A stretch of DNA of 42,994 nucleotides. Source: Planctomycetaceae bacterium. GTDB taxonomy: Bacteria > Planctomycetota > Planctomycetia > Planctomycetales > Planctomycetaceae. The notes beneath the pieces were generated by a model. That model saw only the letters and a list, made by a program, of their open reading frames with translations. It searched no databases and had not been told where the DNA came from. Below are positions 7,687 to 16,206 of this stretch, piece after piece (within the stretch, counting starts at the first letter, position 1; each line of letters begins with the position of its first letter). Both the position numbers and the translations under genes were made by a program. Where the stretch lies: assembly GCA_002724315.1 (NCBI GenBank), contig PBOJ01000142.1:1-42994 (forward strand), written 5' to 3'.

Positions 7687-8529
7687 TTATCCCAGGTGAG
7701 CCAGCGCCTTTTCGGCCACCTCGGCCGGTAAGGCCTGTCCATGGAAGTTCATGTCACCGGCTTCCTCGAGCACCGGCAGGATGCCGAAACCCTTCTGGGT
7801 TTCGGCGACGATCGCCGTCGGCCGGTCGGTGATGTCCACGGCCGTCTCCAGGGCCGAGACGACCTCACTCATGTCGTTCCCGTTGATCGTCTGCACGTGC
7901 CAACCGAAGGACTCGATCTTGGGAGCAAACGGTGTGAGATCGAGGACGTCGGAGGTGGCGCCGGTTTGCTGGTAGCCGTTCTGGTCGACGATCGCGGTCA
8001 GGTTGCCCACCTGGTACTTGTGAGCCGTGGCAATCGCTTCCCAGACCTGCCCCTCGCCCATCTCGCCGTCACCCATCACGACGAACACCCGTGAGTCGAG
8101 CCCGTCAATCCGGCAGCCCAGCGCCTGGCCGAGTCCGATCGAGAGTCCCTGTCCGAGCGATCCGGTGGATGCCTCGATGCCGGCCAGTCGGCGCACGTTG
8201 GGGTGCCCCTCGAGGGGACTGCCAAGCTTTCTCAGCGTGGCCAGGTCCTCCACGGGGAAGTACCCCGCCTCGGCCATGGCCGCGTACAGGGCTGGCACCG
8301 CGTGCCCCTTGCTCATGATGAACCGGTCCCGTTCGGTCCAGTCCGGCTCGGCGGCATTGTAATTCAGGAATCCGCCGAAATAGATCGCCGTGACCACTTC
8401 GGTTGCCGACAGGCTGCTCGTCGGGTGGCCGCTGCCTGCCTCGGTTGTCATCTCGATGATGTGACGCCGCAGTACGCGGGCCTTGTCTTCGAGTTCTTCG
8501 ATGGTTGGACGCTGATCTTCCAGGGACAC
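7687..8529 (-). CDS. Transketolase, N-terminal subunit
   Basis: First half of the split enzyme; binds the diphosphate of thiamine diphosphate. The 280-residue product shows SGHPTSSLS, the MSKGHAVPALYA segment, GSPLEGHP, GSLGQGLS and the cofactor motif GDGEMGEGQVWEA followed by IVDQN. The start is set at GTG 8529, preceded by an AAGGGG ribosome binding site about 9 nt upstream; the longer open frame toward 8736 is low-quality sequence overlapping the divergent gene's promoter region. It is the first gene of the tktN-tktC-GNAT unit. Confidence 0.92.
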   Translation of the reverse strand: MSLEDQRPTIEELEDKARVLRRHIIEMTTEAGSGHPTSSLSATEVVTAIYFGGFLNYNAAEPDWTERDRFIMSKGHAVPALYAAMAEAGYFPVEDLATLRKLGSPLEGHPNVRRLAGIEASTGSLGQGLSIGLGQALGCRIDGLDSRVFVVMGDGEMGEGQVWEAIATAHKYQVGNLTAIVDQNGYQQTGATSDVLDLTPFAPKIESFGWHVQTINGNDMSEVVSALETAVDITDRPTAIVAETQKGFGILPVLEEAGDMNFHGQALPAEVAEKALAHLG

Positions 8530-8796
8530 AACAGGACCCCTTTTCGTGGTTGGGTTGTTCCCCGCATGAGGGGAGTCGTCAGCCACCGAATGATGTGGCG
8601 AAGTCGGGTACGACTCGCTGGCGGCTGTGGCACGGCCGGTTGGGCCAGCCGGTGAAAGCCCGCATTTTACCGGTCCCGGAAAATCCCTGCAAGCAGCCCC
8701 GGCGGCGGCGGCTCGGAAACACCCTCGTGGATGCACCTGCTGGTCGGCTGGGGTATGCTAGCCGCCGTCACTCTCGTACCACCATGGACGCACACC

Positions 8797-10230
8797 ATGC
8801 AACGATCACTGCTGGCCCATTTTCTTGATGATCTCGACTGCCGCGCTCCCGGGGCGATCAACCGTCGAAGATTCCTGGCGACCGTCGGCGGTTCGGCCGC
8901 CGCCGCCGTGGCGATGCTGCCGGCTTACCGGCATGCCCTGGCCGCCAGACGCAGGGCCGAGTCGGAGGCGGGAGGGGCGATCCGCGTCGAGTCGATTGAG
9001 GCCCACGAGATTCAGCCTCGTTACAACAAGTGGATCCACCACGAACTGCAGCATTTCTACGGACCCTCGAAACGGTATGTCTATGAGGTGAAGACCAATA
9101 CCGGGCTGGTGGGGCTCGGAGAAAGCGGTTCGCTGGAGTCCGAGGGTGTCCGCAAGGGCTACATCGGGACCAACCCGTTCGATCATGTCGGTGACATGAC
9201 ATCGCTGGGACTGGGGACGGCGATGTACGACCTGATGGGCCAGGCTGCGGGTGTTCCGGTTCACCGGCTGATCGGTCAGCGGCAGCGTCGTTGGATCAAG
9301 GTCGGTTCGTGGACTGTCTCGGCCGACCCCACCCACATGGCCGAAGCCGTCCGACAGTACTCGCGACGGGGTTACACCTGGCTGAAATACCATCTCTCGC
9401 CCTTCGAGAACGTCTTCGACCAACTCGAGGCGATGCAGAAGGTCGCTCCACCGGGGTTCAAGGTCCAGTTCGATGTCACCATGGGTGGCACCGACAATCA
9501 CACTCCCGACTTGCTGATCCGGATGGCCCGGTATCCGATTTGCGGGGCCTTTGAAGACCCGAAGCTCGAGAAGGACATCGACGCCTACAAGGAGCTTCGC
9601 AACAGGGTCCGTGTTCCGATCCTCTACCACCACTCGCCGTTGGGTGCGACGTTCGAGGTGGTTCGACGGGCCGCCGACGGGTACATGCTGGGGCACGCCA
9701 AGATTGGGACCGCGATTCGCAAGGCCGGTCTCTTTGGTGAACTCGACTTGCCCTTCATGCTCCAGAATGTCGGCGGTGAGATCACACGGACGATGACGTC
9801 CCACATGCACGCCGCCTTCAAGACCGCCACCTGGCACACTCACTGTGACGCCGAGACCTGGCGGGATGACGTCGTCACCAAGCGGATCGACCCCATCAAC
9901 GGATTGATTCCCGTTCCAGAAAAGCCGGGGCTGGGTGTCTCGATCGACCGCGAACAACTCGAACGACTCAAGAAACAGAAACTGCCCAAGCAGGCCAAGT
10001 GGATTATCAAGACGACCTACAAGAACGGGACCCGGATGTACAACATCGCCAATCCCGACGAGTCGATCTTCATGGTGCGGCCCGATCGCCGCAAACTGCT
10101 GCCGTTCAGTTACGACGCACCCCTTTCGAGCGAATGGTGGGATGACGACGGATCGAAGAGGTACCGGGAGATGTTCGAGCGGATAACGAAGCAGGGTGTT
10201 GTGCTCGTCAAGCCCGGAGCAAGAGACTGA
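8797..10230 (+). CDS. Tat-exported enolase-superfamily protein, degenerate active site
   Basis: The 477-residue product starts with a Tat signal, NRRRFLATVGG, near residue 22 followed by a hydrophobic stretch and an AxA-like site, so it is probably exported folded. The rest resembles the mandelate racemase/muconate lactonizing group: an N-terminal cap (VYEVKTNTGLVGLGESG) and a barrel with WLKYHLSP, VQFDVTMGG, GAFEDP and FMLQNVGGEIT. The usual KxK base motif reads KYH, and the third metal-ligand position appears to be in ILYHHSP rather than an acidic residue, so the chemistry is likely altered or lost. ATG 8797 is chosen because the Tat motif is then near the N-terminus; a TATGCT at 8754-8759 could be its -10. 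The substrate is unknown. Confidence 0.75.
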   Translation: MQRSLLAHFLDDLDCRAPGAINRRRFLATVGGSAAAAVAMLPAYRHALAARRRAESEAGGAIRVESIEAHEIQPRYNKWIHHELQHFYGPSKRYVYEVKTNTGLVGLGESGSLESEGVRKGYIGTNPFDHVGDMTSLGLGTAMYDLMGQAAGVPVHRLIGQRQRRWIKVGSWTVSADPTHMAEAVRQYSRRGYTWLKYHLSPFENVFDQLEAMQKVAPPGFKVQFDVTMGGTDNHTPDLLIRMARYPICGAFEDPKLEKDIDAYKELRNRVRVPILYHHSPLGATFEVVRRAADGYMLGHAKIGTAIRKAGLFGELDLPFMLQNVGGEITRTMTSHMHAAFKTATWHTHCDAETWRDDVVTKRIDPINGLIPVPEKPGLGVSIDREQLERLKKQKLPKQAKWIIKTTYKNGTRMYNIANPDESIFMVRPDRRKLLPFSYDAPLSSEWWDDDGSKRYREMFERITKQGVVLVKPGARD

Positions 10231-10410
10231 CCTGACGGGTGAAGACGCGAAGTGAGGATTCCTCGTTCCACGGATTGTCGGTTGACCTCCGGTTACGGTA
10301 TTGTCGTCACTGCCGGATGTCCTCGGTCCGAATCGACACGTCAAGCAGCACGGCGCACACCGGCGGGATCTCACGACCACAGTCACCACCCAGGTGCCAG
10401 GAGGGATGGC

Positions 10411-11166
10411 ATGAGGCAACTCCCTTGCAGTCGATGGCTGGCGGTGGCGTGGCTGGCGGTGTGCGGTTCGGCGGAAACGGTGACGACGGCACAGGCTCAG
10501 ATGGTCACCGCCACGGCCGGTCTTCGTTCGGTCCGCAGCCGTTTTTACGAACGCAACGGCGTCAGTTTTGGCTTCGGGTTCGGAGGATCCGGACGGGCGA
10601 GGTGTGTTGGTGGGTTTGGTTCTCCGCTGGGGTTGTCGCCTTTCGGCGGGCTGGGAGGTTGGATGAACGGCGGACTGCGGTCCGGCTGGTCGGTTCGCAG
10701 CGGTTCGGCTACCGGTCACCTGGGTTTTTACGCCTACCAGGGTTCGCAACGCAGCCTGGTCAGCACCCAGTCGGTTGTCACCGGCTTACCGGGTTACCCG
10801 ATGTTGATCACCGACGCGGTTTACGTGCCGTTCGTGGTGGGAGTTGTGCCAGTGGGGCGGTATGGAGCGTACATGGTAGCTCCGCTGGGGGGATTTTATG
10901 GCCTGCCGGCAGCAGTCGGGCGGATTCCCTACCGGTCGTGGAGAGATCCCTGGTGGATCGATTCCTCGGGTGGGAAACGACTGGACCGGTCCTACCCGGT
11001 TGGCCCAAGACGAGACACCCTGGGAAATCGCTATCGCGCGGCACGTCGCCAGGCGGCCGTCGCGGCTCCACCCCGACGGTCCCCTCCCCGACCTGACACC
11101 GCCAGTGTCCGGGATCTCTCGTCGGCGGCTTTTCGCCAGCTGGGTGGACGCCGTTCGCGCCGTTGA
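10411..11166 (+). CDS. Secreted Gly/Arg-rich hypothetical protein
   Basis: A 251-residue protein with a signal peptide (about residues 1-29, ending AQA) after a good ribosome binding site (ggaggg, 5 nt before ATG 10411). The mature part has a Gly/Phe-rich section (SFGFGFGGSG, GFGSPLGLSPFGGLGG), then aromatic strands (ITDAVYVPFVVGVVPVG, YMVAPLGGFYGL) and an Arg/Pro-rich, presumably disordered tail. No family is recognised. It lies 180 bp downstream of the Tat protein and may be transcribed separately. Confidence 0.65.
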   Translation: MRQLPCSRWLAVAWLAVCGSAETVTTAQAQMVTATAGLRSVRSRFYERNGVSFGFGFGGSGRARCVGGFGSPLGLSPFGGLGGWMNGGLRSGWSVRSGSATGHLGFYAYQGSQRSLVSTQSVVTGLPGYPMLITDAVYVPFVVGVVPVGRYGAYMVAPLGGFYGLPAAVGRIPYRSWRDPWWIDSSGGKRLDRSYPVGPRRDTLGNRYRAARRQAAVAAPPRRSPPRPDTASVRDLSSAAFRQLGGRRSRR

Positions 11167-11172
11167 CCGCTC

Positions 11173-11201
11173 TTGACCCGTTGGACGGAATGCGGGATAA
11201 G
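11173..11201 (+). promoter_or_regulatory. Sigma-70-type promoter for the repeat lipoprotein gene
   Basis: TTGACC (11173-11178) and GATAAG (11196-11201) are separated by 17 bp. The start would be near 11208, where a 6-bp hairpin, gcccgg/ccgggc with a TCAC loop (11208-11223), forms at the 5' end of the leader. The coding start is at 11349. Confidence 0.45.
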
Positions 11202-11348
11202 GCGCTCGCCCGGTCACCCGGGCTGCGGTCGGTGTCGCCTCCGATCAAGTGATCGTGCGGGTGATGGCCGAAAATCCGCACACACGGGTGTTCGGGTGTG
11301 GCCGACCAGGGACGGACGGTCGCGAGCGCGAGATCGAGGACGACAGGG

Positions 11349-13274
11349 ATGACTCGACGAGACACGGTGTGGTTGGCAGTGGTGCTGGTCACTGCCGGAG
11401 GCTGTTCTCACCTGGTCGAAACCCGTTCGGTGAATCGTTTCACCGGGGCGTTCGAAGATCGTGACATCGCGGCGCTCCGCGAGGCGACGACTTCTGGGTT
11501 CCAGCAGAAGGCGTTGCGTGACAAGACGGCGGTCGATGCGATGGGCCTGCTGGAATTGCCAGAGGGCAAGGTCAAGGTCGCCGAGGTTGAGGAGATCTCG
11601 ACCGATCGGCGTCGGGTGAAGGTCGAGATCGGGGCGACCAGTGCGGCAAAGAAAAAGCTGACGTTTGAGTTGTCGCGAGACGGGAAATCAGGCGCGTGGC
11701 TTGTTGACGATCTGTTGCTGAAACAATCGCGACGAGGAACCACGGTCACGCGATCGGCGACCGACCTGATGGACCTGTTGCTGAGCGTCCACGAGTTCCA
11801 ACGTGATTGGCAAAGTGGGGACCGTAAGAAACTGCTCGGTTCCACTTCGGAGGGGTTCTCGAAGAAACTTGCCGAGATCCCCGCCAGTTACCTGGCGAAG
11901 TTGGCCACTCGTGTTGCGGTCAGTGACGGACGAACCTTCAGCAGTCAACCGCGAGCCAGTCTTGACAAGGGGACCGCGCAGGTCCGGTACAACGGTCCCG
12001 AGGGTGAGACCGTGCTGGCACTGATCCAGGAATCAAAACAGTGGCGGGTCGACGACATTGTCTTCTCGGCCAATTCGACGAGCCGCCAGCCCGAGTCCGT
12101 CCGGTTGCTGGCCTCGGTCGTGTCCCGCGCTACGGGTTTCCTCGACGCATTCAATCGCGCAGATCGCCAATCGCTCCAGGCGAATGCCTCGACCAGCTTC
12201 TACAACAACTGCCTGGCCAGAGCGGACTTGAACGAGGTGCAACTACCCGGATCGACCGCCATCGACGGCACGACGGAAGTTCGTCTGCAGAAGACATTCA
12301 GTGACATCGTGATCAAGCAATCCGCAGGCCTGGTTCGTCTGTCGCTGGAACGTGAACCGGCCAGCGATCCGAAAGACACGTCGGTTCGCGGCTTTCGGGT
12401 TGCCGAAGTCACCATGGTCGACTTCGGCACGCAGCAGGAACGCAGGCTCTCGGCAGTCTTCACCGCACACGCCCGCATGCGACTGTTCCTGACAGCCGTC
12501 CGGAAAAATGACCTGCCCGCCCTGCGACACAATTCCTCCAGCGACTTCAACAACCGTGTCTGGAAACAGGTGACGCCAGTCCTGTTGCCGGAAATTCTCA
12601 AATTGGCCTTCTCGGATGCGGAGCCCGACGTGTTGGGGACCGTTTTCCAAGGGGCGGTCACCGAGATCACCGTCGCACAGGGGACACAGGCATTGACGTG
12701 TGTGCTCAGAGAGCAGAACGGGTCGTTGCTCGTCGATGACATTCATGTGCCCAGTGAGGGGCTTCCCGGTTCGCTCAAGCAGCAGTTTGAACGCCTGGTT
12801 CCGGTGCTGGGTTTCCGGCAGGCCATTGCCGCTGGTGACACGTCGGCCGTCGCAGGGTTCTCGTCGTCGGAATTCAACCGGTTGGTCTGGAGCCAGGTCG
12901 GTGACCGACTGCCCGCCCGGGCTGCTCATGTCGGCCGCTTCCTCGACCCCAGGGTGTCACGGATCCACGCCACCGACAAGGATCGCGAGGAGGTGCTGCT
13001 GGGTGATCGTCGGTTTGGGGCTCGCGTGATGCTGGTGGCCGAATCGCACCGGTTCCGGGTCGATGACATCGAATTGCTGGCTGGTGAACCGGCCAGCGGA
13101 GATCGTCCGACGTGGCTGAAACAGGAGTTGCGACTGGACGTCGCTCGTCCACAGAACCGTCGACCGGCTGCCGGGGCTACCGACGCGCCTAAGGCTGCGA
13201 AGAAGACTCCACTTTCGGATGCTCCGTTTCCGGGGGCGACACCCGACGTACCCGCTGGGCCAAACGGACGTTGA
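11349..13274 (+). CDS. Lipoprotein with five tandem ~110-residue repeats
   Basis: The 641-residue product begins MTRRDTVWLAVVLVTAGGC, a lipoprotein signal with Cys19 as the likely lipidated residue. About five degenerate repeats of 100-120 residues follow. Each begins with a helix such as FTGAFEDRDIAALRE, FLDAFNRADRQSLQ or FRQAIAAGDTSAV, has a (S)xxFN/FY motif, and all but the third end in a strand of the type WRVDDI, LLVDDI or FRVDDI. This pattern suggests NTF2-like or DUF3887-like modules in tandem. The C-terminus is Pro/Ala/Lys-rich. The last 86 bp overlap the convergent phosphofructokinase gene. Probably a periplasm-facing protein; no specific function can be read. Confidence 0.75.
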   Translation: MTRRDTVWLAVVLVTAGGCSHLVETRSVNRFTGAFEDRDIAALREATTSGFQQKALRDKTAVDAMGLLELPEGKVKVAEVEEISTDRRRVKVEIGATSAAKKKLTFELSRDGKSGAWLVDDLLLKQSRRGTTVTRSATDLMDLLLSVHEFQRDWQSGDRKKLLGSTSEGFSKKLAEIPASYLAKLATRVAVSDGRTFSSQPRASLDKGTAQVRYNGPEGETVLALIQESKQWRVDDIVFSANSTSRQPESVRLLASVVSRATGFLDAFNRADRQSLQANASTSFYNNCLARADLNEVQLPGSTAIDGTTEVRLQKTFSDIVIKQSAGLVRLSLEREPASDPKDTSVRGFRVAEVTMVDFGTQQERRLSAVFTAHARMRLFLTAVRKNDLPALRHNSSSDFNNRVWKQVTPVLLPEILKLAFSDAEPDVLGTVFQGAVTEITVAQGTQALTCVLREQNGSLLVDDIHVPSEGLPGSLKQQFERLVPVLGFRQAIAAGDTSAVAGFSSSEFNRLVWSQVGDRLPARAAHVGRFLDPRVSRIHATDKDREEVLLGDRRFGARVMLVAESHRFRVDDIELLAGEPASGDRPTWLKQELRLDVARPQNRRPAAGATDAPKAAKKTPLSDAPFPGATPDVPAGPNGR

Positions 13275-14592
13275 TGCTCTGGTAGGCGGTGGCCAGGTGC
13301 CCCGTGTCGAAGAGGTCTCCCCGGAGGTGTTCGACGTCACCGGATCCGACGGCATCGGTGAAAATTGCCCTCAGGTAGTCGCAGCCTCGTGGAGAGATTC
13401 TCCAGTTCTCGTTGTCGAAGAACGAGTGGTGGACCAGTCGGGGGCGCACCACACCCCAGCGATCCCTGAGTCGGCTGGCGGAGATTCCGTCGACAGTGAA
13501 GCCGCCAGATGACGACCATTGCAGCGTGGCGACATGATCGGGCCTGTCCTGGTGGATCAGGTCGACGGCCTGGCCTCCCAACCGGGCGGCATGGAAGCGG
13601 TCGAACAGAACGGGCCGGCCGCCTCGTTGAGTGTGCCCGACTTTCCGTGTGAAGATCGCCGCTGCGGGAGTCGCGTGGCCGCGGAACAGCGTGGCCGACA
13701 GGGTGTCGGCCAGTCGTTGCCGGAGCGCCTCGGCGGCGCCGCGAAAAATCACGTTGCCGGCGGGATCGACGCTTGGAGAGGTTGCTCCCAGCCCCTGGCC
13801 CGTCTCGTCGACGATCCCCTCGCCGATCACGACCACCACGTGCTGCTGTTGTCGGTAGACTTCGCTGACCCGCTCGGCAAAACGATCAAAGTCCACGGGC
13901 ACTTCCGGGATCGCGACAAGGTCGGGCTGACCGTAGCTGCCACCCAGGGCAATGTAGCCCGACTGACGTCCCATGACTTCCACGATCGCGATCCGCCGGT
14001 GGCTCTCAGCCGTCGTACGAATCCGGCGGATGGCCTGGACGACCACGAACACCGCGGTCGCGTAACCGGGGGTGGCGAAATTGACCATCCCTGAGATGTT
14101 CAGCGGTTCGTCACCGCTCCCAATTTCCGGGGGGCCGTCGCCGAGTGGTTCGGTCCAGGAGGTCGGTTCGTCGGGCGCATTGAGCCCGAGGTCGTTGTCG
14201 ATGGTTTTTGGCGCCAGTACGCAGGGAAGCCGCTCGGCCAGTGGCTGCATTCCGTTGAGCGTGCCGTCACCGCCAACGGCGACCAGGCCGTCAATGCCCA
14301 GTTTGTCCAGACGCCCTGCCACCTCATCGACCAGCGCGGGGTCGGATCCGTCGAGATAGGTCCGCGAGGAACCCAGGATCGTTCCGCCGCGACAGGGATC
14401 GAGTTCGGGAATCGTTGCCAATAGCGGGTTGAGAGGAACGTGGGGCAGTTGTTCGTCGAGCAGCCCGGAGTAACCGTCGACCAGGCCGAAAATCTCGATT
14501 CCCAGCTGATTCGCGCGTGTCACCGCCCCGTGCAGGGTGGCATTCAGTGCAGGCGTATCGCCGCCGGCGGTGAGAATGGCGAGTCGTTTCAT
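13189..14592 (-). CDS. 6-phosphofructokinase family enzyme
   Basis: Catalyses phosphorylation of fructose 6-phosphate at C1, using ATP or pyrophosphate, in glycolysis. The 467-residue product has LTAGGDTPALNATL at the N-terminus, GGDGTLNGMQ (phosphate-donor binding), PKTIDND (catalytic), VEVMGRQSGYIAL and HTQRGGRP. Gly in GGDG favours ATP whereas Lys in PKTIDND is typical of pyrophosphate enzymes, so the donor cannot be decided. A stretch of about 35 residues rich in Pro/Gly/Asp is inserted after PKTIDND, before GYATAV, which replaces the usual G(F/Y)DTA. ATG 14592 gives a normal family start; a longer frame begins at 14652. The 3' end overlaps the lipoprotein gene by 86 bp. Confidence 0.88.
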   Translation of the reverse strand: MKRLAILTAGGDTPALNATLHGAVTRANQLGIEIFGLVDGYSGLLDEQLPHVPLNPLLATIPELDPCRGGTILGSSRTYLDGSDPALVDEVAGRLDKLGIDGLVAVGGDGTLNGMQPLAERLPCVLAPKTIDNDLGLNAPDEPTSWTEPLGDGPPEIGSGDEPLNISGMVNFATPGYATAVFVVVQAIRRIRTTAESHRRIAIVEVMGRQSGYIALGGSYGQPDLVAIPEVPVDFDRFAERVSEVYRQQQHVVVVIGEGIVDETGQGLGATSPSVDPAGNVIFRGAAEALRQRLADTLSATLFRGHATPAAAIFTRKVGHTQRGGRPVLFDRFHAARLGGQAVDLIHQDRPDHVATLQWSSSGGFTVDGISASRLRDRWGVVRPRLVHHSFFDNENWRISPRGCDYLRAIFTDAVGSGDVEHLRGDLFDTGHLATAYQSINVRLAQRVRRVSPPETEHPKVESSSQP

Positions 14593-14700
14593 CGGGTGAT
14601 GGGTCAGTTGAGGGGGAATGTCTTGAGTGAGCCGTGCCAACACCTTATACATGCGCGAAGAGGAATGTCACGAGCGTGTGTGATGGTGAGGAGTGAGGTC

Positions 14701-15867
14701 ATGCGTGGATTCTTGGCTTGCTTCAGTTCGGCCGTGGTTGGCGGCCTGGTCGTGTGTCTCTCGGGCGGAGGTCCACTTCCGGGGTTGCTTCCCCTTGGTG
14801 TGGCCCAGGAGGGCGACCGGGCACCGGGCGTGGTTCGCCCTGCGGAGATTGACGGCGAGAGGCTGACCCCCGACGAGCTGATCAACGTGTCCGTCTATGA
14901 ACGAGTCAACCGGGCAGTGGTCCACATCACGACGCAGAGCTACCGGGAAGAGGGGTTCTTCCTGTTCGATAGTGGTCCGGTCGAGGGAAATGGTTCGGGG
15001 TTTGTCGTCGACAAGACCGGTCACATCGTGACCAACTTCCACGTGATCGAGGATGCTCGTGCCATTTTGGTGACGCTCTACAACGGCGAGACCTACACCG
15101 CGACGATCGTCGGAGCCGATGCGATCAATGACGTGGCCGTCATCAAGATTTCTGCCGCCTCCAAGGTCCTGTGGCCGGTGGTTTTCGGTGACGCAACGAA
15201 GTTGAAGGTCGGCCGCCGTGTCTTCGCCATTGGAAACCCCTTCGGGTTGGAACGCACTCTGACCACGGGTGTTGTCTCGAGTCTCAATCGCAGCCTGCAA
15301 CTGGTGCGAGGGCGAACGATGACGTCGATCATTCAGACTGATGCCGCCATCAACCCGGGGAGTTCGGGGGGGCCGCTGTTGAATTCCCGCGGGGACGTCA
15401 TCGGCATGAGCGTGGCGATTTTCAGCAAGACGGGACAGAGTTCCGGGGTGGGCTTTGCCATCCCCGCCAACCTGATCAACCGGGTGGTCCCACAGTTGAT
15501 AGAACACGGCCGCGTGATTCGACCCGACCTGGGGATTACGCGGGTCTACCAGACCGAGTCGGGGTTGATGATCGCGGGGCTGAAACGTGGAGGGCCAGCC
15601 GAACGGGCCGGCCTCCGGGGACCTCGCGTTGTCCGGATCCGTCGTGGGCCGCTGGTGCTGCAACGGATGGATCGCACGGCAGCCGACCTGGTGATTGCCA
15701 TCGATGGTCAGCCGGTCCGAACGTTCGAAGCGGTTCTCGAGCATGTCGAAAAACGCAAACCAGGAGACCGCATCGTGCTGACGGTGGTCCGGGGGGGCCG
15801 CCGGATCGAGGTCCCGGTGAGGTTGGGAAGCGACGAGGCCGAAGGCCGTCAGCCGCGATCCGAGTGA
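14701..15867 (+). CDS. HtrA/DegP-like serine protease with PDZ domain
   Basis: An exported trypsin-like protease of the S1C type, normally acting on misfolded envelope proteins. The 388-residue product has a signal peptide (about residues 1-35), a protease domain with His114 (TNFHVIED), Asp144 (INDVAVIKI) and Ser222 (NPGSSGGPL), and one C-terminal PDZ domain (about 285-380; LGITRVYQ... KRGGPAERAGLRG). The linker between PDZ strands is longer than usual and basic (VVRIRRGPLVLQR). ATG 14701 is preferred because GAGGAG precedes it and the signal peptide starts there; in-frame ATGs at 14665 and 14683 are alternatives. Its stop codon abuts the stop of rpmA on the other strand. Confidence 0.9.
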   Translation: MRGFLACFSSAVVGGLVVCLSGGGPLPGLLPLGVAQEGDRAPGVVRPAEIDGERLTPDELINVSVYERVNRAVVHITTQSYREEGFFLFDSGPVEGNGSGFVVDKTGHIVTNFHVIEDARAILVTLYNGETYTATIVGADAINDVAVIKISAASKVLWPVVFGDATKLKVGRRVFAIGNPFGLERTLTTGVVSSLNRSLQLVRGRTMTSIIQTDAAINPGSSGGPLLNSRGDVIGMSVAIFSKTGQSSGVGFAIPANLINRVVPQLIEHGRVIRPDLGITRVYQTESGLMIAGLKRGGPAERAGLRGPRVVRIRRGPLVLQRMDRTAADLVIAIDGQPVRTFEAVLEHVEKRKPGDRIVLTVVRGGRRIEVPVRLGSDEAEGRQPRSE

Positions 15868-16116
15868 CTACTCGGCCGTGGCGACGTTGATCCGTCGCCC
15901 GCCACGATCGAAGAACACGGTGCCTTCGACCAGTGAGAACAGCGTGTAGTCGTTCCCCATGCCCACATTCTGGCCCGGGTGCCACTTGGTTCCACACTGG
16001 CGAACCAGGATGTTTCCGGCGTAGACAGACTCGCCGCCGAACTTCTTGATCCCACGTCGCTGGGCATTCGAATCACGCCCGTTGCGACTCGATCCCTGTC
16101 CCTTTTTGTGTGCCAT
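15868..16116 (-). CDS. rpmA: Ribosomal protein L27
   Basis: The 82-residue product starts [16 protein letters not shown] and continues with [21 protein letters not shown] and [13 protein letters not shown], all characteristic of L27 of the large ribosomal subunit. The N-terminus, which reaches toward the peptidyl-transferase centre, is of the short type with no cleaved extension. Usually rpmA follows rplU (L21); here no rplU is adjacent, and the upstream gene on the same strand is a secreted DUF3887-like protein ending 90 bp away. The stop codon directly abuts the protease stop (TGA then CTA). Confidence 0.97.
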   Translation of the reverse strand: MAHKKGQGSSRNGRDSNAQRRGIKKFGGESVYAGNILVRQCGTKWHPGQNVGMGNDYTLFSLVEGTVFFDRGGRRINVATAE

Positions 16117-16206
16117 CGCTCTGACCGTCGCCTGAAAGACTGGAACTCCGACCGGCCACCGGGACCGACCGATCGCGGCAAGTCCTGCCGCGACCATTTC
16201 ATTCTA

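Noticed and set aside
8806..10749. Minus-strand open frame of 647 codons opposite the Tat enolase-like gene
   Set aside because: The plus strand carries the Tat signal and recognisable fold; the minus product shows no domain and is His/Arg/Gly-rich noise.
14440..14700. Extended N-terminus of the HtrA-like protease
   Set aside because: It overlaps the divergent phosphofructokinase gene and would bury the signal peptide; ATG 14701 has a better ribosome binding site.
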